Assembly (NCBI GenBank): GCA_947503885.1
Contig: CANNFD010000003.1
Location: forward strand, 278,708 to 342,707
Source of the DNA: an uncultured Olleya sp.
Lineage (GTDB): Bacteria; Bacteroidota; Bacteroidia; Flavobacteriales; Flavobacteriaceae
Direction: 5' to 3'
DNA length: 64,000 bases
This document shows, one piece after another, positions 36,663 to 44,290 of this stretch; within the stretch, counting starts at the first letter, position 1, and every line of letters starts with the position of its first letter. The notes under the pieces were generated by a model. That model was not told where the DNA came from. It ran no database searches and saw only the letters and a list, made by a program, of their open reading frames with translations. The translations under genes and the position numbers were made by a program.

Positions 36663-36668
36663 TTTTTT

Positions 36669-37454
36669 TTGAGATTGGATACCAGTTTAAATATAGCGAT
36701 CATTCAATCAGATTTAGTCTGGGAAAACCCTGCGCAAAACAGAATTAATTTCTCGGAAAAAATCAAATCTTTACCCAATACTTTAGACTTGATAGTATTA
36801 CCAGAGATGTTTACCTCTGGTTTTACTATGTCTCCTCAGTCTGTTGCCGAAACTATGGATGGGGATACCGTACTATGGATGCAAACTATTGCATCGCAAA
36901 AAGACACAGCAATAGTAGGAAGTATAGTTATAAAAGAAAACAATAATTATTATAATAGACTTGTTTTTGTATATCCTAATGGCGCTTTACAGACGTATGA
37001 TAAACGTCACACTTTTACCCTTGCGGGAGAAGATAAAGTCTATGCAAAAGGAAACAAAACATTAATTATAGACTATAAAGGGTTTAAGATAAGACCGCTT
37101 ATTTGTTATGATTTGCGTTTTCCGGTATGGTCAAGACTATCTAATACGTATGATGTGCTGTTATACGTTGCTAATTGGCCAGAAAAAAGGATTGCAGCAT
37201 GGGATGCTTTATTAAAAGCAAGAGCAATAGAAAACATGAGTTATTGCATTGGAGTAAATAGGGTTGGCTTAGATGCTAATAACTATAACTATTCTGGACA
37301 CTCTGCAGTATATAATGTGTTAGGCGATAACCTTATTAGCCTACAACCTAATACGGAATGCATTAAGCAAGTTGTTTTAACAAAATCTCACGTAGACAAC
37401 ACAAGAAATAAGCTAAGGTTTTTAGAGGACAGGGATGATTTTATTTTAAAATAA
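36669..37454 (+). CDS. yafV: Omega-amidase YafV-like nitrilase
   Basis: The 261-residue protein is close in pattern to E. coli YafV, which hydrolyses 2-oxoglutaramate-type omega-amides. The nitrilase Glu-Lys-Cys triad is Glu46 (VLPEMFTSGF), Lys112 (YDKRHTF) and Cys146 (PLICYDLRFPVW). No ATG precedes the triad glutamate in frame, so translation begins at a TTG, either 36669 or 36675. It follows the coiled-coil lipoprotein gene by 6 bases, and its 3-prime end overlaps the convergent Ig-like gene by 14 bases (37441-37454). Cytosolic; likely a metabolite repair enzyme after transamination of glutamine. Confidence 0.9.
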   Translation: MRLDTSLNIAIIQSDLVWENPAQNRINFSEKIKSLPNTLDLIVLPEMFTSGFTMSPQSVAETMDGDTVLWMQTIASQKDTAIVGSIVIKENNNYYNRLVFVYPNGALQTYDKRHTFTLAGEDKVYAKGNKTLIIDYKGFKIRPLICYDLRFPVWSRLSNTYDVLLYVANWPEKRIAAWDALLKARAIENMSYCIGVNRVGLDANNYNYSGHSAVYNVLGDNLISLQPNTECIKQVVLTKSHVDNTRNKLRFLEDRDDFILK

Positions 37455-39054
37455 ACTCTTCAATCAAATCCCATCCAATTCTAACTTCAATTTGCTTTTC
37501 AGAATAACTAACACGTTCTGGTTTAGTAGCTGTTAGAAAAACGCCTGTATCGTATTGTTTGTTTTTATTGCTATCAAAGATTGCTCTAATGTAATATTTG
37601 TTAGGCTTAACTAAATAAAAGTCAAGAGGTTCTGGCTTAGTAGTATACTTCTCGTATTTAACTTCGTTTTTGTCGTTTACCAACTGCACAATTAATGGGT
37701 AAACACCATTTTTAATATTTACACGTACGTTACCTAAGCTTGATTCTTTTACTGTTGTTAAATTAAAGTTTAATGTATCATTAGTATTGTTAAAAAAGTC
37801 AGTGACTGTATTTGGAAGCAAACGGACTTTATATTTATTGTCTTCTTTTTTATCAAATATAATCTGGATTGTATTGTGTAAAGTATCTAGTTTAGTTGTA
37901 AAAGTTACGTCTGTAGAGTCTTTATCCATTATGCTAATTTGATTTTTATCAAATTTAGTAAAAGGTATATTTCCAGATATTTTTAAAGTTTCAGAAAAGT
38001 CAATAGCACTATTTGGTGTCGCCTTTATTAATAACGAGTCTTTTTTATTATCTTTTATTCTAACACTAAAAGTGTCAATTTTTGTTTTGTAGCTTACCTT
38101 AAAAATTAACGAATCCACCTCTAATTTAGGTTTGTAAAAGTAATTTAGCGTGTCTGCTGCTTGGTCCTTAATTACGCTATATTTAAAATCTGAAGGCACA
38201 TCTGATAAAATATCAATAACCATGTTTTTATAATCTTTACCTTCAAAACCAAAACTAATTTTTTGGCCAGAGACTAATTTTGGCTTGTTAGCTTTATAAT
38301 TAACCTCTTCTTTAAATAATTTCATTTCATAAAAAGCAGAACTGTCATTAGATACCGTTATAAAATCTTTGTAAAAGCCTATTTTATCTGTTTTTTGATC
38401 AAACTTATTGTTGCTGTTATTATCCTTTAAAGCTATTAATTTGTATTTACCTGCTTTTAGGTTTTCTAAAGTAAAATTAGTTGTACTATCTAAGGTGTTA
38501 GTTACGTATTTAGGATTTTGTTTATAAACAACAGAGTCTGTGTAGGTAGAGTCTGCTTCGTATAAATTAACGGATATAAAAGGGTCTGTTGCACGGTTTA
38601 ATGCATCCATTACTTTTCCTTTTACTTTTAATGAGTCTATGTAATCTCCAGTGGAAAATACATATTTATAATAGGTGTAAGGATTCTCTTCATTATTATC
38701 CACAATACTATTTCCAAAGTTAAAGGCATAAGTAGTATTAGGTTTTAAAGTGTCAAAAATTTTAATCTTTATATAATCGCTAGAGCTACCAAGTGGTGTT
38801 ATCTCTGGCATTATAGTCATTGGTGGAGATATAATAAGTTGTTTAGAAAGGTTTTTAATTTTAATATATTCGTCAAAATATATTCTAATTTCCTTACTAT
38901 TAAAATTAGTAGAATAATTTTTAGGCGTTGTTTTTATAATCTTTGGTGGGGTGATATCTTTCTCACCTCCAGTAATATTTCCTCTATTAGCACAATTAAT
39001 AAATGAAAGTGCTAACGCACAATAAAAACAAAAATTTAACAGACGATTTTGCAT
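37441..39054 (-). CDS. Ig-like domain lipoprotein
   Basis: The 537-residue product has a lipoprotein signal (lipid Cys21, SFINCANRGN) followed by a Bacteroidota-specific opening (GGEKDITPPKIIKTTPKN) and an SbsA-type Ig-like domain (NSKEIRIYFDEYIKIKN). The rest is a series of beta-sandwich-like stretches, including a prealbumin-like segment around FTLENLKAGKYKLIALKDNN and a repeat of the same type near the C-terminus (FYLVKPNKYYIRAIFDSNK). It lacks a catalytic motif. Probably a surface or periplasmic structural lipoprotein. The role is unknown; many Flavobacteriaceae carry one. Confidence 0.8.
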   Translation of the reverse strand: MQNRLLNFCFYCALALSFINCANRGNITGGEKDITPPKIIKTTPKNYSTNFNSKEIRIYFDEYIKIKNLSKQLIISPPMTIMPEITPLGSSSDYIKIKIFDTLKPNTTYAFNFGNSIVDNNEENPYTYYKYVFSTGDYIDSLKVKGKVMDALNRATDPFISVNLYEADSTYTDSVVYKQNPKYVTNTLDSTTNFTLENLKAGKYKLIALKDNNSNNKFDQKTDKIGFYKDFITVSNDSSAFYEMKLFKEEVNYKANKPKLVSGQKISFGFEGKDYKNMVIDILSDVPSDFKYSVIKDQAADTLNYFYKPKLEVDSLIFKVSYKTKIDTFSVRIKDNKKDSLLIKATPNSAIDFSETLKISGNIPFTKFDKNQISIMDKDSTDVTFTTKLDTLHNTIQIIFDKKEDNKYKVRLLPNTVTDFFNNTNDTLNFNLTTVKESSLGNVRVNIKNGVYPLIVQLVNDKNEVKYEKYTTKPEPLDFYLVKPNKYYIRAIFDSNKNKQYDTGVFLTATKPERVSYSEKQIEVRIGWDLIEEFILK

Positions 39055-39110
39055 ACAATTTAAATGAAGCTACAAATTAACAACATATTTATCGTTTAAC
39101 GAAAAATGGC

Positions 39111-39794
39111 TTAGGCTATTGCTATAGTTGCAATACTTATTTTTATGTTTTCAGCTTTGTTCAATTCTATTATACAGGCTTCTAAAGTGTTTCCGGTAGT
39201 AATTATATCATCGACTAGTAAGATGTGTTTATTGTTTAATTGTTCTATTTGATTGACAGAAAATGTTTCATTGTTTAACTCCCAACGTTCTAATCTGTTT
39301 TTTCTGGCTTGCGACTTTGCTGTACTTGTAATCTTTATTAAAACGTTTTCAGTATAATCTACATTTAAACTTTTAGCAATATTTTGACCAAATTTTGTGA
39401 CTTGATTATAGCCTCTCTTTTTTAACTTGCTAGAATGTAGCGGGACAGGAATTACTATATCAATGTTTTTATATTGGTCGCTATTACTTAACTCTTCACC
39501 TAGCCAACCTCCAAAAAAGTCTCCAACACTTTCATTATTACCATATTTTAATTGATGTATTAAGTGTTGGACTAATCCTTTTTTTTCAAACCTTAACAGT
39601 GCTGTAGCAGCTTCAATTTTTGCTCTTCCATAAAAAATGTTTTTAACAAAAGGGTCATTATCTAAATGAAAATTGGTTGTAGGTAAGTTATGCCGGCAGG
39701 TTGTACATAAAAAAGTTTCGTTGTCTGAAAGCGTGTCTTTGCACCCATTACATACCAAAGGAAAAAACAGATTAGCTAATGCTGTTAAACTCAT
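39111..39794 (-). CDS. comF: ComF-family phosphoribosyltransferase-like protein
   Basis: The 227-residue protein has an N-terminal four-cysteine zinc finger (FPLVCNGCKDTLSDN then CTTCR) and a C-terminal phosphoribosyltransferase fold with the PRPP-binding signature ILLVDDIITTGNTLEAC. The central stretch VIPVPLHSSKLKKRGYNQ is diagnostic for ComF/GntX proteins. In naturally competent bacteria ComF supports DNA uptake in the cytosol; in others its role is unclear. It is 56 bases upstream of the Ig-like gene on the same strand and divergent from the coiled-coil paralogues. Confidence 0.9.
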   Translation of the reverse strand: MSLTALANLFFPLVCNGCKDTLSDNETFLCTTCRHNLPTTNFHLDNDPFVKNIFYGRAKIEAATALLRFEKKGLVQHLIHQLKYGNNESVGDFFGGWLGEELSNSDQYKNIDIVIPVPLHSSKLKKRGYNQVTKFGQNIAKSLNVDYTENVLIKITSTAKSQARKNRLERWELNNETFSVNQIEQLNNKHILLVDDIITTGNTLEACIIELNKAENIKISIATIAIA

Positions 39795-39952
39795 AATTAA
39801 CTGATTACTGAATTGTTAGCCTAGTTAAAGTGTGCTAAAAATCCTTTTAAATGTTTTAAAAATAGACTTAAACAGAAATTTTATTCAAGTTATCGAAAAA
39901 TTCTTACAAAATGGTTAATTGCTTGTAAATTAGCGTTTAAATAATAAAACTA

Positions 39953-40861
39953 ATGATTATAAAACCCCAAATCTATAGTCTAAGGTTAGTTATTGTTGTG
40001 CTTTCAACATTAATCTGCACTTTAGGTATATACAGTTATTACAATTATACTTCTTTAAATAAGTATCATAAATTTCTTCTAGAAGAAAATAATTTAGTCG
40101 AAGCAGAGCTAAAACAAATGTCAAGTGACTATAGTGCTTTACAAATTGATAATAGAGATATACAAGAAAAATTAGAAGCTTCAAAAATTAGGATTGCTCG
40201 TGTTTTAGACTCGGTTAAATATCTTAAACCAGATGTGTATTTGGTGTCTCATTATAAAAAACAATTAGAAGCTATTAAAATTGAAAACAAAAAAATACTA
40301 GCATTAGTCGATGAACTTAATACTGAAAACGAATTTTTAAAACAAGAAGCGCTTCGTGTTGGAGAAGAGTTAGATCAAACAATATCTTTAAGCCAATCCT
40401 TAAAAAGTAAAAACTCGACATTATCTAAAATAAACAAAAACTATATAGATAAGATCAATAAAGCAAAATTATTAACTATCGACGAGGTCTCGATTAAAGG
40501 AGTTAGGCGGGTTACTAATAGTGGTAATATCAAAACTACATCATCCGCAAGAAGAGCTAAAATGTTAAACTTATGTTTTACCATACCATCTAATGAGTTT
40601 GCTTCTAAAGGTCAAAAAGAATTATATCTTCAAATTTTAGATCCTAAAAACAATGTGGTTTCTGACAAAGGACATATTGAAGTAGGAGAAACGTCATTAA
40701 TATATAGCGAAAAAATAGTAGTAGACTATAATAATACAAGCATTAATAAGTGTGTCTTTATTCAGCCTTCAGAAGATGAAGATTTACTACAAGGGGATTA
40801 TTATGTAACCATTTACCACAACAATATGTTGGTAGGTAAAACCACTTTAAGCCTTAAATAA
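39953..40861 (+). CDS. Membrane-anchored coiled-coil protein, paralogue 1
   Basis: The 302-residue protein has one N-terminal membrane segment (about 10-30), a long coiled coil (about 35-175, with many K/E/L heptads), a short basic stretch (VSIKGVRRVTNSG) and a C-terminal beta-rich domain (about 200-302, FTIPSNEFASKGQKELYLQI to GDYYVTIYHNNMLVG). It is closely related to the next gene along its whole length. I cannot name a family with certainty. The topology suggests anchoring in the inner membrane with a periplasmic rod and a terminal adhesive or sensor domain. It has a terminator of its own. Confidence 0.8.
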   Translation: MIIKPQIYSLRLVIVVLSTLICTLGIYSYYNYTSLNKYHKFLLEENNLVEAELKQMSSDYSALQIDNRDIQEKLEASKIRIARVLDSVKYLKPDVYLVSHYKKQLEAIKIENKKILALVDELNTENEFLKQEALRVGEELDQTISLSQSLKSKNSTLSKINKNYIDKINKAKLLTIDEVSIKGVRRVTNSGNIKTTSSARRAKMLNLCFTIPSNEFASKGQKELYLQILDPKNNVVSDKGHIEVGETSLIYSEKIVVDYNNTSINKCVFIQPSEDEDLLQGDYYVTIYHNNMLVGKTTLSLK

Positions 40862-40890
40862 TTTTAAAAAATAAATATTAATCCATTTAT

Positions 40891-40927
40891 TTAAAAACGC
40901 TTTGGCAGTATTGCAGAAGCGTTTTTT
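40891..40927 (+). terminator. Rho-independent terminator between the two coiled-coil paralogues
   Basis: A ten-base-pair stem (AAAAACGCTT, 40893-40902, with AAGCGTTTTT, 40917-40926) plus possible inner GCA/TGC pairing ends in a T-run. The second paralogue therefore needs its own promoter in 40930-41026, where I see no clear consensus. Confidence 0.85.
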
Positions 40928-41026
40928 ACAATAAAAAGATAGTTAAACAAATTTTTCACCCCTTCATCGATTAATATCGGAAGTCTTAATAATTTATGGA
41001 TATTTTTATATTAAATATAATTTAAC

Positions 41027-41932
41027 ATGTTAGTTTTCCCACATTCATTTAACTACAGGTTAATAATAAGTTCATTGGTTATAGCATTTCTTGCGTTAGG
41101 TATTTATACATATTCTAGCTTTAATAAATTAGAAGAATTTAATATCTATATATCTCAAGAAAAAAAACTTTTAGAAAACGAATTGTCAGACATGATAATC
41201 CGTTATGATAATTTTAAAGTAGAAAATACTTCTTTAAGTAAAAAATTAGAAATTTCTAATGCAAAAATAGAACGTGCTTTAGATTCTATTAAGATATTAA
41301 AACCAAGTGCTGAGTTATTGACTGTTTATCGCTCAAAAATAAAAATTTTGCAAAAGGAAAATGCAGAAGTTTTACAATTGGTAGAGACACTTAAAACTGA
41401 AAATCTACACCTTGCAAACATTGCAGAAAAGGTAGAAGAAGAGTTAGAGGGTGCAATTAAAATTACATCTACATTAGCCGATAAAAATAAAGACTTAGCT
41501 ATGTCTAACACTATAATGTCTGAGAAGATAAAAGAAGCTAGTGTATTAGATATTGAAAACCTAGAAGCTAAAGCAGTTAAGCGTGTTACTAAAAAACGTA
41601 TAGTAAGTACTAATAACTCAAATAGAGCTAATAAGTTATATGTCGAGTTTACTTTGTCTAAAAACAAGTTTGTTTCCGCAGGCGAAAAGGATTTATACAT
41701 ACAAATATTAAATCCAAACAATAATGTTGTAGCAGATCAAGGCGCAGTCTTTTTTGGTAAACAATCCTTAATATATAGCAGAAAAATTAAGATAGATTAT
41801 AATAACGACGACATTGATATTAATACCTTAATAACAACAGATGTTGATCAGCCTTTAACAAAAGGTGTGTATTTTGTAAATGTGTTTTACGACAATACTA
41901 GGTTAGGTGGGACTTCCATTACACTTAAATAA
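41027..41932 (+). CDS. Membrane-anchored coiled-coil protein, paralogue 2
   Basis: This 301-residue protein repeats the plan of its neighbour: membrane segment (about 10-30), coiled coil (about 35-175), basic link (LEAKAVKRVTKKR) and C-terminal beta domain (FTLSKNKFVSAGEKDLYIQI to KGVYFVNVFYDNTRLGG). The blocks RALDSIKILKPSAELL and KENAEVLQLVETLKTEN align with RVLDSVKYLKPDVYLV and IENKKILALVDELNTEN of paralogue 1. Identity looks moderate, so the duplication is not recent. The 165-base gap with a terminator indicates separate regulation. Function unknown. Confidence 0.8.
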   Translation: MLVFPHSFNYRLIISSLVIAFLALGIYTYSSFNKLEEFNIYISQEKKLLENELSDMIIRYDNFKVENTSLSKKLEISNAKIERALDSIKILKPSAELLTVYRSKIKILQKENAEVLQLVETLKTENLHLANIAEKVEEELEGAIKITSTLADKNKDLAMSNTIMSEKIKEASVLDIENLEAKAVKRVTKKRIVSTNNSNRANKLYVEFTLSKNKFVSAGEKDLYIQILNPNNNVVADQGAVFFGKQSLIYSRKIKIDYNNDDIDINTLITTDVDQPLTKGVYFVNVFYDNTRLGGTSITLK

Positions 41933-41940
41933 ACATTAAA

Positions 41941-41958
41941 AATAGTAACCTTACTATT
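41941..41958 (+). terminator. Possible weak terminator after paralogue 2
   Basis: AATAGTA/TACTATT can form a seven-base-pair AT-rich hairpin with a four-base loop, followed at a distance by T-rich sequence. Weak by composition. Confidence 0.35.
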
Positions 41959-42038
41959 GTAATGCTTTTGTTTACTTTTTTTATTGCAAAAAATAAAAAA
42001 CCTATATTCGTTTAAAATATCATTAAAACACCCCTTTT

Positions 42039-42596
42039 TTGAACAAAATAAATTTTTTAAAAGAATCAATTAAAAGCTTAAAAACCTCTGGGACACTGTT
42101 TCCAAGTTCAAGATTCTTAGCATCAAAATTACTAAAAGGGATAAATTTTGATGAGGTAAAATTAATAGTTGAGTTTGGTCCAGGTAATGGAATAATCACT
42201 AAGCAAATTATAAAACGTTTAGCACCAGACGCAAAACTAATTTGTTTTGAAATAAACGAAAGCTTTTACAACGCATTACTTAACATTAAAGACTCAAGAT
42301 TAATAGTTTCAAACCAATCTGCAGATAAAATTTCAGAAGTTTTAAACTCGCATGGATATAAAAATGCAGATTATGTCGTGTCAAGTCTTCCACTTACCAA
42401 TATTCCTAAACCTATTACAAATTCAATTTTAACAAGTACTTACCAAAGTTTAAAACCAAAAGGTTATTTTTTTCAATATCAATATAGCCTAACTTACTAT
42501 TCGACTTTAAAAGATACATTTAAAGGTAATGTGTCATTAGGTTTTGAACCATTAAACATTCCCCCAGCATTTATTTACACTTGTCAAAAAGACTAA
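42039..42596 (+). CDS. SAM-dependent methyltransferase, PmtA-like
   Basis: The 185-residue protein has the SAM-binding motif VEFGPGNGIITKQI (about 44-57), the acidic motif II (ICFEINESF) and the motif SSLPLTNIPKP typical of phospholipid N-methyltransferases of the PmtA type and of related rRNA dimethylase-like proteins. The opening LKTSGTLFPSSRFLASKLL also matches PmtA. Such enzymes methylate phosphatidylethanolamine on the cytosolic face of the membrane, although no membrane segment is present here. Translation likely begins at a TTG at 42039 as no ATG is available upstream of the SAM motif. The substrate is inferred by similarity only. Confidence 0.78.
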   Translation: MNKINFLKESIKSLKTSGTLFPSSRFLASKLLKGINFDEVKLIVEFGPGNGIITKQIIKRLAPDAKLICFEINESFYNALLNIKDSRLIVSNQSADKISEVLNSHGYKNADYVVSSLPLTNIPKPITNSILTSTYQSLKPKGYFFQYQYSLTYYSTLKDTFKGNVSLGFEPLNIPPAFIYTCQKD

Positions 42597-42607
42597 TCAA
42601 TTTTTGG

Positions 42608-42637
42608 TTGTACACTTTTATTTATCGTTTATCTTTG
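42608..42637 (+). promoter_or_regulatory. glyS promoter
   Basis: TTG (42608-42610) and TATCTTTG (42630-42637) are separated by 19 bases, a near-consensus Bacteroidota promoter. The ATG lies 7 bases after the -7 box, so the leader is extremely short. Confidence 0.7.
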
Positions 42638-42644
42638 TACTATT

Positions 42645-44186
42645 ATGGCAAACAACGACGATCAATTTAAAAAAGTAATCTCTCACGCAAAGGAGTATGG
42701 TTACGTGTTCCAAAGTAGCGAGATCTACGATGGACTTAGTGCAGTATATGATTATGCACAAAACGGAGCAGAATTAAAGAAAAACATACGTGACTATTGG
42801 TGGAAAGCAATGGTACAGATGAATGATAATATTGTTGGGATAGACGCAGCAATATTTATGCATCCAACAACATGGAAAGCTTCTGGACACGTTGATGCAT
42901 TTAGCGATCCATTAATAGATAATAAAGATTCTAAAAAACGATACAGAGCAGATGTTTTAGTGGAAGATTATTGTCTAAAAATTGAAACTAAAATTGAAAA
43001 AGAAGTTAAAAAAGCTGAAAAACGTTTTGGAGACGCTTTTAATAAAGAAGAATTTGTATCTACAAATCCACGTGTAGTTGGTTATCAAGAAAAAATAGAT
43101 ACTATTTTAAAGCGTTTAGGTAAATCTCTAGAAAACGAAGATTTAGCAGATGTTAAAGCACTAATCGAAGAGTTAGAAATAGCTTGCCCTTTAAGCGGAA
43201 GTCGTAACTGGACAGATGTTAAGCAGTTTAACTTAATGTTTGGTACAAAATTAGGCGCAAGTGCAGAAACTGCAATGGATTTATATTTACGTCCAGAAAC
43301 AGCACAAGGTATATTTGTTAACTTTTTAAATGTGCAAAAAACCGGACGAATGAAAATACCGTTTGGTATTGCACAAACAGGAAAAGCGTTTAGAAACGAA
43401 ATTGTTGCAAGACAATTTATTTTTAGAATGCGTGAGTTTGAACAAATGGAAATGCAATTTTTTATTAAACCAGGGACACAAAAAGAATGGTTTGATTACT
43501 GGAAAGAAACCAGATTAAAATGGCATAAATCTTTAGGTTTAGGAGAAGACAATTACCGTTTTCATGACCATGAGAAATTAGCCCATTACGCAGATGCAGC
43601 AACAGATATAGAGTTTAAATTTCCATTTGGTTTTAAAGAACTAGAAGGAATCCATTCTCGTACAGACTTTGATTTAAAACAACACGAAGAGTTTTCTGGT
43701 AAAAAATTACAGTATTTTGACCATGAAGACAACGCAAGTTACACACCTTACGTGTTAGAAACATCTATTGGTTTAGACAGAATGTTTTTAGCAGTATTTT
43801 CAAACTCATTAATGGACGAAACTTTAGAGGATGGAAGTGTAAGAACCGTTTTAAAACTACCAGCAGTTTTAGCACCAACAAAAGCAGCGGTTTTTCCTTT
43901 AGTTAAAAAAGATGGTTTGCCAGAAGTAGCAAAACAAATTGTTGAAGATTTAAAATGGGATTTTAATGTGTTTTATGACGAGAAAGACGCAGTAGGTAAG
44001 CGTTACAGACGTCAAGATGCAAATGGAACACCATTTTGTATTACAGTAGATCATGACACTTTAGAGGATAATACAGTTACCATAAGACATAGAGATACTA
44101 TGGAGCAAAAACGTGTAAAAATCTCAGAGCTTAAAGACATCATTAAAAAAGAAGTTGATGTTAAAGAGTGGTTAATGAAGATGTAA
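42645..44186 (+). CDS. glyS: Glycine--tRNA ligase (alpha2 type)
   Basis: The 513-residue class II synthetase charges tRNA-Gly with glycine. Motif 2 is visible as FRNEIVARQFIFRMREFEQMEM, shown here only in part (FRNEI and FRMREFEQMEMQFF), and motif 3 as SIGLDRMFLAVF; RPETAQGIFVNFLN is the glycine/ATP pocket. It is the single-chain homodimeric type shared with eukaryotes and many Gram-positives, not the alpha2-beta2 type. The C-terminal anticodon-binding domain follows (APTKAAVFPLVKKDG). Cytosolic and essential. It is transcribed alone with its own promoter and a strong terminator shared with the convergent metal-efflux operon. Confidence 0.97.
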   Translation: MANNDDQFKKVISHAKEYGYVFQSSEIYDGLSAVYDYAQNGAELKKNIRDYWWKAMVQMNDNIVGIDAAIFMHPTTWKASGHVDAFSDPLIDNKDSKKRYRADVLVEDYCLKIETKIEKEVKKAEKRFGDAFNKEEFVSTNPRVVGYQEKIDTILKRLGKSLENEDLADVKALIEELEIACPLSGSRNWTDVKQFNLMFGTKLGASAETAMDLYLRPETAQGIFVNFLNVQKTGRMKIPFGIAQTGKAFRNEIVARQFIFRMREFEQMEMQFFIKPGTQKEWFDYWKETRLKWHKSLGLGEDNYRFHDHEKLAHYADAATDIEFKFPFGFKELEGIHSRTDFDLKQHEEFSGKKLQYFDHEDNASYTPYVLETSIGLDRMFLAVFSNSLMDETLEDGSVRTVLKLPAVLAPTKAAVFPLVKKDGLPEVAKQIVEDLKWDFNVFYDEKDAVGKRYRRQDANGTPFCITVDHDTLEDNTVTIRHRDTMEQKRVKISELKDIIKKEVDVKEWLMKM

Positions 44187-44215
44187 ATTTCTGTAATAGC
44201 AGGAATCCTGGATAT

Positions 44216-44252
44216 AAAAAATGCCCAAACTATTTAGTTTGGGCATTTTTTA
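44216..44252. terminator. Bidirectional terminator between glyS and the metal efflux operon
   Basis: An 11-base-pair perfect stem (ATGCCCAAACT, 44221-44231, with 44236-44246) has a four-base loop, with an A-run before and a T-run after. It serves glyS on plus and the P-type ATPase gene on minus. Confidence 0.9.
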
Positions 44253-44290
44253 TAAAGACAACTAATTGTTTATTATAAATAAATCTACAA

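Noticed and set aside
41326..41721. Minus-strand open frame inside coiled-coil paralogue 2
   Set aside because: Antisense shadow of a K/E-rich coiled coil, giving a Leu/Phe/Ser-rich translation; no start context.
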